Shown: positions 15,512 to 23,488 of the stretch, piece by piece | Numbering within the stretch: the stretch's first letter is position 1 | Layout of the letters: every line of letters starts with the position of its first letter | From: DASXTB01 sp036505615 | GTDB lineage: Bacteria; Acidobacteriota; UBA6911; JACQSX01 | Assembly (NCBI GenBank): GCA_036505615.1 | Contig: DASXTB010000266.1 | Coordinates: forward strand, 1 to 24,901 | DNA length: 24,901 nucleotides | Direction of reading: 5' to 3' | Notes under the pieces: model-generated | Told to the model about the DNA's origin: nothing | What the model saw: only the letters and a program-made list of their open reading frames with translations | Databases searched by the model: none | Made by a program: the position numbers and the translations under genes

Positions 15512-16867
15512 TTACTGCCTTGCGTCGCCTGCCTGCTGCCGGCCGGCGACTTCATGATGTGTCACGTACTCGATCTTTACCGGTATGTTGTTGTCGACCG
15601 AGACGCGCAACAGCATCTGAAAGTATTTTCGCTTTCCCGACTCTATCAATTGCAGCTTCTCGGTCATCGTGCGGACGCTTTCTGGCCTGGTTAGATATTC
15701 AACTGCCGCCAGCGCGCCCGGGCTGCTGTGTGTGGTCAAAAGCAGGATCTCACGATTCGGCCGGAGACCCGGAAAAGACGCGATCACTGCATAAGTGACT
15801 GCATCGCGGTGCGACGAAGTTACATAGACTTTTTCTTCCCCCGGCTGTGGATTGCGATTTTCAATGTAGTACTCTGGTCCACGCCCCCACTCAAAGTCCT
15901 GCTGAACCGGGAGCTTCCGCAGCAGGTGATTCATTCGAGGAGTACCCAGAAAAATAATATTCCCCTCTTTGATCGAGTCCCACGTGGCAAGATGAGCCGG
16001 CAGCGCGGTCAGTGCACAGCCAACTTTACCAAAAAAGGCCGTCAGTCTCTGAAGAGCGATCGCATCTCCCATTTCCGCATAGTCGTAGTGGGGCCCGGCT
16101 AGCGGCCCGAAGCGCTCCTGCAGGGTGTGAAAATCGGAGTTATTCAAGAGATTGGTCTCGTCGTTCAACGTGCTCCGGCGTAGAAATAGCCCGGCTCCGG
16201 GGTTGGAAAAAAACATTGGACTTCCAAAGATCACAAAATTCTGACCGTCGGCATTGAAGAAACTCCCCCATAAAGGCGAGAAAATCCGGTCAGGGCTTCG
16301 AAATTTTTCCGCTGAGTCAAGCTGCTGCTGCAGGCGGGAGTTGCGGCGCTGCAAATCCGCTCCCCAGATTAACGCTACCGCAAGGAGCACCAGCGAAGCC
16401 ACGGAGGCAATGATCCGCCAATCCTGAAAATGACGCGTCCAGGACGATGCAAGGATTGATTCCACCCGTCGCTGCTCGCGTTTGTGAAAAATCGGGGCAT
16501 AACTTCCTTTGCCAAAGTCGATGAGTATCGGATCGGCCTGTCCTTCGGATTGATAGTATTCCTTGACCCTTGAACGGAGTCTGGCGGCCTCAACGCGAAC
16601 AATCGGATCGATACGCGGATCATAAGACGGCCCCCTGTCGAATACTTCCAGCCCCAGCAGATACTCCTTAAGTTGAGCACCCTCCCCTTGCAATGCCTTC
16701 TCCACGGCAAATCGCAAAAACCGGCTTAACCGCTCGGATCGGGCAAAGGCCGGGCTAGCGAGGATTTTTTGAAGCTGCGCGCGCACTACTTCTGTGGGAA
16801 GTTCGGGCGATCCCGAGACTGCTCCGTGCCCGTCCGGTCGATCCTGGAAAGGAACTGAGTGTTTCAT
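15512..16867 (-). CDS. Membrane-anchored protein with acidobacterial regulator-type N-terminal domain
   Basis: A 451-residue protein. Residues ~25-127 form a domain often seen at the N-terminus of acidobacterial and rhizobial 'adenylate-cyclase/TPR-like' regulators: KILASPAFARSERLSRFLRF, LKEYLLGLEVFDRG, YDPRIDPIVRVEAARLRSR, then a GSYAPIF end. It is thought to act like a DNA-binding winged-helix module, but this is not proven. One TM helix follows (about 151-170). The outside part (180-451) lacks the usual TPR or TolB repeats and I do not recognise it. A CadC-like sensor across the membrane would fit this shape. The start lies 9 nt after the stop of the oxidoreductase gene, so the two are cotranscribed. 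Confidence 0.65.
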   Translation of the reverse strand: MKHSVPFQDRPDGHGAVSGSPELPTEVVRAQLQKILASPAFARSERLSRFLRFAVEKALQGEGAQLKEYLLGLEVFDRGPSYDPRIDPIVRVEAARLRSRVKEYYQSEGQADPILIDFGKGSYAPIFHKREQRRVESILASSWTRHFQDWRIIASVASLVLLAVALIWGADLQRRNSRLQQQLDSAEKFRSPDRIFSPLWGSFFNADGQNFVIFGSPMFFSNPGAGLFLRRSTLNDETNLLNNSDFHTLQERFGPLAGPHYDYAEMGDAIALQRLTAFFGKVGCALTALPAHLATWDSIKEGNIIFLGTPRMNHLLRKLPVQQDFEWGRGPEYYIENRNPQPGEEKVYVTSSHRDAVTYAVIASFPGLRPNREILLLTTHSSPGALAAVEYLTRPESVRTMTEKLQLIESGKRKYFQMLLRVSVDNNIPVKIEYVTHHEVAGRQQAGDARQ

Positions 16868-16876
16868 TATTCGAGG

Positions 16877-18235
16877 TTAGCTCTTGAACTTCTCTCGCTC
16901 AAAATCCCAATGGATGGTCTTGTTCTTTTTGGCCGATTCGTTGACCATATGGGCAACAGCGGCGGCGCGGTGGCCGACCAGCGCAGTTTCCACAGGCTCT
17001 TTGCGGGTTCTGACCGAATTAAAGAAACCTTCAAAGTGCAGCACCGTCGCATCCTTGCCTCTTGCCTCCCACTGCTTTTCATCATCCAGCACCGTGGGCT
17101 GCCAGGTCTGAGGCAGTTCGGCTTTCGAAACTTTGGGATCTTTGTAGTATTGCTCCTCCAGGTTTCGCGGCCAGCTCTCCACGATCCAACGATTGTCGTC
17201 CACAACATTCTCCGGCTTCAACGTGAGCGTGCTACCACCGATGATCAAGCTGGCTTCAGTTCCTAAAATCTGAAATCCGCCCTCTTGCCGCATCTGGTTG
17301 TTGAACGTGCCGCTGAGATTGACCATGAACCCCTCCGGATACTCCAGCACGGCGTTGATCGTGTCGGGAACATCGCGTGTTTCCTTCCAGCGATAAAGAG
17401 CGGCCTGCGCCACCGCTTTAGCAGGCATTTTCACGTCCATGATGTAGTGGATGGTGGTCATCAGATGCACAAACAAATCGGTCGCAATGCCGCCCGAGTA
17501 ATCCCACCAACAGCGCCAGCGGAAAAATCTCTCCAGGCTGAAGGGCCGCTTGGGAGCGCTTCCCAGGAACATCTCCCAATCCACAGTCTCGGGCGAAGCG
17601 TCCGGCGGAATGGGATAAATCCATGCTCCGCCCGGAGTGTTGCGATTGTAGAAGGCGCGTATCGACGTAATTTGACCGAGCACGCCCGATTGGATGACTT
17701 CGCGCGCCTTCTGTTGAATGGGCGAACTGATCCCTTGGCTGCCAACCTGGAAAATCCGTCCGCTTCCTCGAAGCGCGGCGATAATTTCGTTGCCTTCATC
17801 GACGGCGTAAGTGAGCGGCTTCTCATTGTAGACGTCCTTGCCCGCGCGAATAGCATCGATCGCCTGCACTTTGTGGTGATGGTCGGGCGTGGCGATGACA
17901 ACCGCATCGATACCTTTATCAGCCAGAATCTCCTGATAGTTCTTGTATACTTTCGCCCTTCCGCCGGTGCGCTCTACTGCCCGCTCCAGGCGGCCTTTGT
18001 AGGCGTCACAAACCGCCACGATCTCTGTGCCGGGGACTTGCTGGATGGCTCGCATCAGCTCCTGTGCGCGGGCTCCGACGCCAATCATCCCCACCGTTAT
18101 GCGGTCATTGGGAGGGACCGAGGCGAGGTTCCCAGGCGATGCGACGAGCTCTTTTCGTGCGGCCATGCTGAGACCGGCGCTTGCCAGAGCGGCAGACTGC
18201 AAGAATTGCCTGCGATTGATATCATTTTTCTTCAT
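16877..18235 (-). CDS. Gfo/Idh/MocA family oxidoreductase, Tat-exported
   Basis: A 452-residue NAD(P)-dependent dehydrogenase of the glucose-fructose oxidoreductase family. A Tat signal (RRQFLQ at 8-13, then a hydrophobic stretch) implies export as a folded, cofactor-loaded protein. The Rossmann motif GMIGVGARA is near 49-57, TPDHHH near 116-121, and the family's EKP at 138-140. The C-terminal alpha/beta domain contains DYSGGIATDLFVH. GGAGG precedes the ATG at 18235; an upstream in-frame start at 18268 lacks this support. Members of this exported group oxidise sugars or cyclitols, and some make 3-keto-glycosides. A DUF1080 protein nearby fits that chemistry. The regulator-like gene follows after 9 nt. 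Confidence 0.88.
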   Translation of the reverse strand: MKKNDINRRQFLQSAALASAGLSMAARKELVASPGNLASVPPNDRITVGMIGVGARAQELMRAIQQVPGTEIVAVCDAYKGRLERAVERTGGRAKVYKNYQEILADKGIDAVVIATPDHHHKVQAIDAIRAGKDVYNEKPLTYAVDEGNEIIAALRGSGRIFQVGSQGISSPIQQKAREVIQSGVLGQITSIRAFYNRNTPGGAWIYPIPPDASPETVDWEMFLGSAPKRPFSLERFFRWRCWWDYSGGIATDLFVHLMTTIHYIMDVKMPAKAVAQAALYRWKETRDVPDTINAVLEYPEGFMVNLSGTFNNQMRQEGGFQILGTEASLIIGGSTLTLKPENVVDDNRWIVESWPRNLEEQYYKDPKVSKAELPQTWQPTVLDDEKQWEARGKDATVLHFEGFFNSVRTRKEPVETALVGHRAAAVAHMVNESAKKNKTIHWDFEREKFKS

Positions 18236-18371
18236 AGATACCTCCGTGATTCTGACGTTAGCGTCCAAACAAGATCTTTAAGCAATCACAAAATCGTTGA
18301 CGACCACGACCGCGCTCACGATCCTATGTTCTGGTGGAGCGCGCGGAGGAAGTGGGTTTTTCACGACCTCC

Positions 18372-19160
18372 CTATTTTTTCTTTGACGCTTCCGCGATCG
18401 CCTTTTCCGCCAGAGGCGCCATGACGTCATAACCTTCCCTGCCGGGGTGCAGACCGTCGTAAGTAAGCTCCTCTCTAAAAAACCCGTTGGCATCGGCCAT
18501 TGGCGAGTAATAGTCAAGATAGGTATGGCCGTTTTCAGCAGCGTAGTGCTTGATCCAGGTGTTCAGCGCAGTAATTTTTTCGGGCGGCCGGCGCGTCGTC
18601 TGATTGATGGCTTTCCCTTCGCGGTCTTTTCTGCAGTCGCAGACCGGAAGCAGTGATGCCAGAACGACGCGGATGCCGTGGGAGCGGGCCAGTTCCGTCA
18701 TCGAAGAAAGGTTGTCTTCGATTGCCTCTAGCGTCATCGGGCCGGTGTTTCCGGCGATATCATTGGTGCCGGCCAGAATCACCACTACCTTGGGCTGCAG
18801 CGCGATCACATCGGGGCGAAAGCGGACCAGCATCTGCGGTGTGGTTTGGCCGCTGATGCCCCTGTCCACGTAAGGCTTGCCCGGAAAAAAGCCGCCGAAC
18901 TCAGGTTTCACCCAGGCATCCGTGATCGAGTCTCCCATGAACACCACGCGCCTTTCATTCTTCACGGGAACCTGCAATTGCGAATTGGCATCGCGATAGC
19001 GCGCCAGGTTCGGCCAATCTTTAAGTATTGATTCGGCGCGGTCCACGCGTCTTTTAAGCGCGGGCAGCTCCGAGCAGTCAGACTGCGAAGTTGTGGGATT
19101 CTGGGCAAATGCCGCGCCGAAGAAAAGCAGTGAGATCCAAAGGTGTGTTGTTCGCTTCAT
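18372..19160 (-). CDS. SGNH/GDSL-type esterase, secreted
   Basis: A 262-residue SGNH hydrolase with a signal peptide (KRTTHLWISLLFFGAAFA). The blocks are clear: FMGDSIT holds the nucleophilic Ser (about residue 77), ISGQT gives the Gly, AGTNDI gives the Asn (about 132), and DGLHPG provides the catalytic Asp/His pair near 238-241. Such enzymes deacylate sugars, for example acetyl-xylan or acetylated oligosaccharides. The exact substrate is unknown. The start codon overlaps the NIPSNAP gene's stop as ATGA, with GGAG just upstream inside that gene, so the two are translationally coupled. The next gene downstream begins 136 bp later with no terminator seen. Confidence 0.88.
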   Translation of the reverse strand: MKRTTHLWISLLFFGAAFAQNPTTSQSDCSELPALKRRVDRAESILKDWPNLARYRDANSQLQVPVKNERRVVFMGDSITDAWVKPEFGGFFPGKPYVDRGISGQTTPQMLVRFRPDVIALQPKVVVILAGTNDIAGNTGPMTLEAIEDNLSSMTELARSHGIRVVLASLLPVCDCRKDREGKAINQTTRRPPEKITALNTWIKHYAAENGHTYLDYYSPMADANGFFREELTYDGLHPGREGYDVMAPLAEKAIAEASKKK

Positions 19161-19957
19161 TTGATCTCCGAATACGGCGCAGGCCGCAAAAACGTATTGC
19201 TGATACTGGAGACAATCTCAGCGTCGCCATAACCGGGAGTTGTGCTCAGCTTCTTCCACTCTGGATCCGTCCGGAAGGCATCCCAAGCCTTGTCGTGCGC
19301 CGCCATGTTGTCGAAAGCCAGCATGTAGGTGAGGTTTGGCAGCCTCGGTCCGATCAGAGTCTCGCCAAAGAAGATCGGCTGCAGACCGGCACGGTGGAAA
19401 ATTTTTATCTCTCCGGTGTTAAACATCTCGATCTTCTTTTTGTTCGCCTTGCGGCTGTGGCTCTCGTAAGTGCGCAGTTCGAAGATGCGTGGGGGCCCTT
19501 CAGACCGGGCGGGCGGAACTTGCAGCTTGGGCATCCCCTCAAACGCGACCATGAGCGAGCTTTCTGCTCGCTCATATCCGGGATCCGTGGCAGGCAAATT
19601 GATGAATTCAGCGCCCAGTTTTTGATATTCGGCGTCTGCTGCCACCCTGTCCGAGACAGCAGCAAGCTGATCCAGCGACTTATAAGGCATCAACAGGTAA
19701 AGCGATGGGCTCTCCGGTCCGATCATTACCTCAAAGACTCCTACCGGACCGATGCCATTTCGCTTGACAGCGGGAAGCGCCGCTGTGCGAAGAAAATCAT
19801 TAAACATTTTCACCTTGGGTCCGCGGCGCATACGGTAGACACGCAGTTCGTAATACTCTCGTCCGGCCATGGCGGCCTCCTGAGTATTTGAGGCAAAGGC
19901 CGAACGGGCGGCGGTCGGCGCCATTAGAAGCGAAGGAAAAAAATTTCGTCGTCTCAT
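19157..19957 (-). CDS. NIPSNAP family protein with two ferredoxin-like domains
   Basis: A 266-residue protein from the ATG at 19957; a GTG at 19981 is an alternative. Its N-terminus, MRRRNFFPSLLMAPTAARSA, looks like a Tat-type signal. Two NIPSNAP-like dimeric alpha+beta repeats follow. The first starts at YYELRVYRMRRGP (about 35-130), the second at RIFELRTYESHSRKANKKK (about 160-262) and includes YMLAFDNMAAHDKAWDAF. The molecular function of bacterial NIPSNAP proteins is not established. They commonly accompany Gfo/Idh/MocA, DUF1080 and similar exported enzymes in Acidobacteriota and Planctomycetota. The gene overlaps the SGNH esterase by 4 nt. Confidence 0.85.
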   Translation of the reverse strand: MRRRNFFPSLLMAPTAARSAFASNTQEAAMAGREYYELRVYRMRRGPKVKMFNDFLRTAALPAVKRNGIGPVGVFEVMIGPESPSLYLLMPYKSLDQLAAVSDRVAADAEYQKLGAEFINLPATDPGYERAESSLMVAFEGMPKLQVPPARSEGPPRIFELRTYESHSRKANKKKIEMFNTGEIKIFHRAGLQPIFFGETLIGPRLPNLTYMLAFDNMAAHDKAWDAFRTDPEWKKLSTTPGYGDAEIVSSISNTFLRPAPYSEIK

Positions 19958-20003
19958 GGATTCTCTCGTCTGTTTCCGCACCGGGCTACTGCTGAGATTT
20001 ATG

Positions 20004-20116
20004 AACCACGGGGGACACTGGGTACACGGGGAATTTCAACGGTTCGTTGATTAGCAAGATTCCGCGCACTATCGACAGCCTTCTGGTCCCCGTGTTCCCA
20101 GTGTTCCCCGTGGTTT
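20004..20116. repeat. 30-bp inverted repeat of ACACTGGG-type units
   Basis: The arm 20004-20033 (AACCACGGGGGACACTGGG onward) is the reverse complement of 20087-20116 at about 27 of 30 positions, with a 53-bp loop. The arms are themselves built from related GGGGACAC/ACACGGGG words. The element lies between the DUF1080 and NIPSNAP genes, so their transcript would carry a large hairpin. Confidence 0.7.
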
Positions 20117-20163
20117 TATCGGTTTTGAGACAGTTTTGCCGTGCGCCCCTACAATCTCCACTG

Positions 20164-20200
20164 CATTCGACATTCGACATTCGACATTCGCAATTCGTCA
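20164..20200. repeat. Heptamer repeat ATTCGAC at the DUF1080 stop codon
   Basis: Three exact ATTCGAC units and degenerate ones (ATTCGCA, ATTCGTC) run up to the TGA of the DUF1080 gene (complement of 20198-20200). Read on the gene's strand, the stop codon sits in the first repeat unit (AATGACGAATTG...). Confidence 0.75.
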
Positions 20201-21130
20201 TTTCAGCACTGGTGTCACGGTCACGTTACGCACCCAGATCTTCCCATGGTCGCCCTGGATCATAATCGGTCCGGGAGCTCCTTCGTCCGCGTCCAGGGCG
20301 CCGCCGGTAATTCCTTCAACGATCGCGTTGTCATGAATTTTCTGGCCGTTGAGGAATGCGGTCACGCGATTACCCACGATGGTTGCCTCCATTGTCTGCC
20401 ATTCTCCCGGCGGCTTGCTGGCGTTGACCAGCGGCGGCACGCGGCTGTAGATAGCGCCATGCCCGTGGCTTTCGGGGGGCTTACCGGCGTCGTCCAGGAC
20501 CTGCAGCTCGTAGCGGCCTCGCAGATAAATCCCGCTGTTGCTGCCGCTTTCCAGTTTGTATTCAACATGAACTTTGAAGTCCTTGAATTTCTTCTCCGAG
20601 ACGATGTTGTTGGCGTGCGGGCCGTTGATCATCGTGCCGTCCTCAACGCTCCAACCCGAAGGCCTGTCGGGGGATTGCAGCTTCCAGCCGTTCATCGTCT
20701 TGCCGTCGAAGAGCTGCACGGGCGGTCCGAATTTATGATCTCCGCTGGCGCTTCGATCGCCCCATTTGGGAGGTCGCACACCGACCCAGTGGACTGTCTC
20801 CGAGCCCTCCGTCATGGTGCCGATCAGCTTGCCGCCCACGACTTTGGCACGGTGTACCGGTTTGGGATTTCCACTTCTGGTAACGGGAGAAAAAACGAGT
20901 TCTCCGTTTTCAATGGCGATCTCGGGAAGCGGCTCCACACTGGCGACCCGGTTGAGGAAGTTGCCCGTGAGCTTTCCTCCTTCCTCTTTTACCTCCAGCC
21001 AGTAGACGTATTTTTCATGTCCTTTGGTTCCTGTAATGTCCCACTTGCCAAGAAAGGCTTTTTCCTGAGCCATCAGGGGAACCATCGAAATCAAGGCGCA
21101 CAAGAAAAGTAAGCATCTTCGATCGAGCAT
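20198..21130 (-). CDS. DUF1080 / 3-keto-disaccharide hydrolase family secreted protein
   Basis: A 310-residue exported protein; the signal peptide is MLDRRCLLFLCALISMVPLMA. An N-terminal small beta domain (about 25-125, FLGKWDITGTKGHEKYVYWL) precedes the DUF1080 concanavalin-like fold (about 137-308). Landmarks there are LFDGKTMNGWK, SGSNSGIYLRGRYELQVLDD, GEWQTMEATIVGNRVTAFLNG and the closing IWVRNVTVTP. The family includes hydrolases of 3-keto-glycosides, though most members are untested. AGGAGACC stands before the ATG. A weak promoter-like pair (TTTACG-N17-TAAATT) lies upstream. It opens the minus-strand series that continues with NIPSNAP, SGNH esterase and Gfo/Idh/MocA, so a shared glycoside-breakdown role is likely. 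Confidence 0.88.
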   Translation of the reverse strand: MLDRRCLLFLCALISMVPLMAQEKAFLGKWDITGTKGHEKYVYWLEVKEEGGKLTGNFLNRVASVEPLPEIAIENGELVFSPVTRSGNPKPVHRAKVVGGKLIGTMTEGSETVHWVGVRPPKWGDRSASGDHKFGPPVQLFDGKTMNGWKLQSPDRPSGWSVEDGTMINGPHANNIVSEKKFKDFKVHVEYKLESGSNSGIYLRGRYELQVLDDAGKPPESHGHGAIYSRVPPLVNASKPPGEWQTMEATIVGNRVTAFLNGQKIHDNAIVEGITGGALDADEGAPGPIMIQGDHGKIWVRNVTVTPVLK

Positions 21131-21242
21131 GAGGTCTCCTAAAGTTATTGTGAGATCTTGAATTTACAACTTTCGGTAGGCAGCGTAAAGCATAACGATA
21201 TCGCCTCCGAAGGTATCGCTCTGTGATCCGACCCGCTGCCGG

Positions 21243-21270
21243 CATTCGACATTCGCAATTCGCCATTCAC
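21243..21270. repeat. Heptamer repeat ATTCGAC/ATTCGCA next to the sigma-54 regulator stop
   Basis: ATTCGAC, ATTCGCA, ATTCGCC and ATTCACC units end exactly at the TAG stop codon (complement of 21271-21273) of the regulator gene. This is the same repeat family as at 20164-20200 and 24795-24828, in the same relation to the gene end. Confidence 0.7.
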
Positions 21271-23190
21271 CTAGCGGCTGCTCTTCAACGTCGACTTCAG
21301 ATTCATGTTCCGAATCAACCGATGCAGATAATTGGGATGCACGCCAAGCAATTTCGCCGCCTCGGTGTAATTTCCGCCCGCCTGCTCGACAGCTCTGATG
21401 ATCAACTGTTTCTTCGCTTCCAGGATCGCTTCGTGATACTTGGTAATGGAAGCTCCAGCAGACGGCTCAATCTCCAGCACCGTTTCCGGTAAGTCCTCGG
21501 GCCGAATCAATTCATCCGAGCCCAGCACCACGGCGCGCTCTATTGCATTCTCCAATTCGCGGACATTGCCGGGCCAGTCGTAATTCATCAGACTGGCGCT
21601 GGCCTGGGCGGAAATCCCCAACACTTGTTTCTTGGATTTGTTTGAGAACTTGTCGACAAAGTGGCTTGCCAGCAGTGGGATATCTTCGCGCCGGTCCCTC
21701 AACGGCGGCATGGTCAGAGAGACCACATTCAAGCGGTAATAGAGGTCCTGGCGGAAAGTTCCATTTCGGATCGCTTCCTGCAGGTTTTTGTTGGTCGCCG
21801 CGATCACACGAATGTCTACCTTAACGGGGCGTGTGCCGCCCACGCGGTCGAATTCGCGCTCCTGCAAGACTCGCAGCAGTTTAGCCTGCAGTGAGGGGGC
21901 GAGCTCGGCGATTTCATCCAGGAAGACCGTGCCTCCATCAGCGGCTTCGAACTTGCCTCGTTTTTGCGCAACGGCCCCGGTAAATGCGCCTCTTTCGTGA
22001 CCCAAAAGTTCGCTCTCCAGCAGCGTCTCGGTCAGAGCCGCGCAGTTGATTGCCACAAAGGGTTTGCCCGCACGCGGGCTGTTGACGTGAACGGCCCGGG
22101 CCACCAGTTCCTTTCCCGTGCCGCTCTCTCCGCACAACAGGACCGTCGCGTCGGTGGGAGCGACCTTGTCGATGAATTGGAAGACTTCGCGCATCCTTGC
22201 GCTCTCGCCTACCATGTTGTGCTCGATGTTAATTTCCGCCTGCAGCCTGAGGTTTTCACTTTCCAGCCACTCCAGATGCCGGGCGTTATCGAGCGCGACG
22301 GCAGCGATGCCGCCAATGGCGGTGAACAGTTGCAGATCCTCTTCGTCTAAACGAACCATGGGGTCGCTTGTATCCAGATAGATGACCCCACGCACTCTCC
22401 CGAAAGCCACCAAGGGTACGCAGAGCAACGAGCGCACCTGCGATGCCACCAGACTCTCCGATGCATTGAAAGCGGCACTGTCTTGCACCTCATTGTTCAG
22501 AACGGCAACATTTTCTCGAAGCACTCGATTGATAACGGTGCGGCTGGCTCGAACCGGCCGAGCCGATCCCGAAAGTTTGTCCCAACCAAAAACCGACACA
22601 AACTCATCCGGCCTTTCCCCAATCAAAAGGATTGCCCCGCGCTCGGCGGGAACGACTTCGAAAATCAACTCCAACAATTTCCGCTCCAGCGCTTCCAGGC
22701 CGCGGATGGAGCTGATGGCTGTGCTGATCTTCAGCAACGCATTCAGGTTGCGCGCGATTCGCGCAGTCGGCGGGAGTGTCGCCAGCACTTTGTCCGGCTG
22801 CAAGTAAAGAGCTTCATCGTTGGGGAGGCGAATGGTCGATTGCGTGACCCAGGCTGCGTCTTCGAGCTGTACCGCCTGTCCGGCGGGCGGCACGTCGCTC
22901 TCATCGAGCAGAAATAGAAATACTGAATCGCCCACCTTAATCTGGTCCCCATGGTCGAGAAGACGCTGGTTTATTTGCGCGCCGTTGACAAAGGTTCCAT
23001 TGAGGCTTTGCAGATCGGAAATCTTGTATTGTCCTTTTTCTTTGCTGATGATGCAGTGCCGCCGCGATACCGAGGAATTGGCGATGCAAAGTTGATTAGA
23101 AGATTCACGACCGATGGAGATCTCCTCGTCGGCCAGAGCGATGATCTCTCCTTTTAACGGGCCGGAACTGGCTACCAGTCGTGGGTTCAT
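21271..23190 (-). CDS. Sigma-54 enhancer-binding regulator (FHA-GAF-AAA+-Fis)
   Basis: A transcription activator of sigma-54 RNA polymerase, 639 residues from the ATG at 23190. An FHA domain (about 5-95; SIGRESSNQL, SSVSRRH, LNGTFVNG) suggests control by phosphothreonine binding. A GAF domain (about 145-305) suggests a small ligand. The AAA+ core has Walker A GESGTGKE (354-361), the sigma-54 contact loop GAFTGA (401-406), Walker B VFLDE (422-426) and WPGNVRELENAIERA. A Fis-type helix-turn-helix ends it (about 601-631, GGNYTEAAKLLGVHPNYLHR). The frame is open back to an ATG at 23367. I prefer 23190 because the FHA domain begins at once and the extra 59 residues overlap likely binding sites, but neither start has a good ribosome-binding site. 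It diverges from a gene with a sigma-54 promoter. Confidence 0.92.
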   Translation of the reverse strand: MNPRLVASSGPLKGEIIALADEEISIGRESSNQLCIANSSVSRRHCIISKEKGQYKISDLQSLNGTFVNGAQINQRLLDHGDQIKVGDSVFLFLLDESDVPPAGQAVQLEDAAWVTQSTIRLPNDEALYLQPDKVLATLPPTARIARNLNALLKISTAISSIRGLEALERKLLELIFEVVPAERGAILLIGERPDEFVSVFGWDKLSGSARPVRASRTVINRVLRENVAVLNNEVQDSAAFNASESLVASQVRSLLCVPLVAFGRVRGVIYLDTSDPMVRLDEEDLQLFTAIGGIAAVALDNARHLEWLESENLRLQAEINIEHNMVGESARMREVFQFIDKVAPTDATVLLCGESGTGKELVARAVHVNSPRAGKPFVAINCAALTETLLESELLGHERGAFTGAVAQKRGKFEAADGGTVFLDEIAELAPSLQAKLLRVLQEREFDRVGGTRPVKVDIRVIAATNKNLQEAIRNGTFRQDLYYRLNVVSLTMPPLRDRREDIPLLASHFVDKFSNKSKKQVLGISAQASASLMNYDWPGNVRELENAIERAVVLGSDELIRPEDLPETVLEIEPSAGASITKYHEAILEAKKQLIIRAVEQAGGNYTEAAKLLGVHPNYLHRLIRNMNLKSTLKSSR

Positions 23191-23293
23191 TTGATTGCGA
23201 ATCGCAGTTACCGGATTGTGAATTTGCAGATTGTAACAGTTCCACCGTGCAGTCTCAAACAAGCCAGTGCGATAGCGCCGGCCTATCCAAACA

Positions 23294-23329
23294 GATAGGT
23301 CGATGATCGAAACGGATAGGGTTTGATCG
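23294..23329. promoter_or_regulatory. Candidate enhancer sites: direct repeat GATAGG...TGATCG
   Basis: GATAGG at 23294 and 23315 (21 bp apart, two helical turns) are each followed nine to ten bases later by TGATCG (23304, 23324). The pair lies about 140-175 bp upstream of the predicted sigma-54 transcription start at ~23469, a usual distance for enhancer-binding protein sites. Assignment to the neighbouring regulator is inference. Confidence 0.35.
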
Positions 23330-23393
23330 TCTTCAGCCGGCAGGCTCAGAGGAGAGAAAGCATCCATCGTCGAAGGCTATCTCGCCTCGTATC

Positions 23394-23407
23394 AACCATT
23401 TTTGGTT
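23394..23407. promoter_or_regulatory. Palindrome AACCA-TTTT-TGGTT, alternative regulator site
   Basis: A 5+5-bp inverted repeat separated by TTTT, about 62-75 bp upstream of the predicted transcription start, in the divergent spacer. It could be a Fis-type HTH binding site or an operator for autoregulation of the regulator gene. Confidence 0.3.
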
Positions 23408-23442
23408 ATTAGCGGCGGCGATCGGCACTGAATATCGTCCAT

Positions 23443-23458
23443 TGGCACCGCGCTTGCT
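23443..23458 (+). promoter_or_regulatory. Sigma-54 (-24/-12) promoter
   Basis: TGGCAC-CGCGC-TTGCT matches the sigma-54 consensus TGGCAC-N5-TTGCW at every defined position, with the GG (23444-23445) and GC (23456-23457) doublets exactly ten bases apart. Transcription would begin near 23469, about 20 nt before the ATG at 23489. The divergent gene encodes a sigma-54 activator with an intact GAFTGA loop. Confidence 0.85.
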
Positions 23459-23488
23459 CTAGGTAGAGCAGTTTAAAAAGGAGGTCTT

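Noticed and set aside
17285..18424. Long plus-strand open frame (379 codons) opposite the Gfo/Idh/MocA gene
   Set aside because: It mirrors a well-supported gene with clear motifs; the translation has no recognisable domains and is a codon-bias shadow.
20141..21112. Plus-strand open frame (323 codons) opposite the DUF1080 gene
   Set aside because: It begins inside the heptamer repeat and is antisense to a clear family member; no domain seen.
23191..23367. 59-residue N-terminal extension of the sigma-54 regulator
   Set aside because: No domain resemblance and no good ribosome-binding site; it overlaps direct repeats more likely to be regulatory. Not fully excluded.
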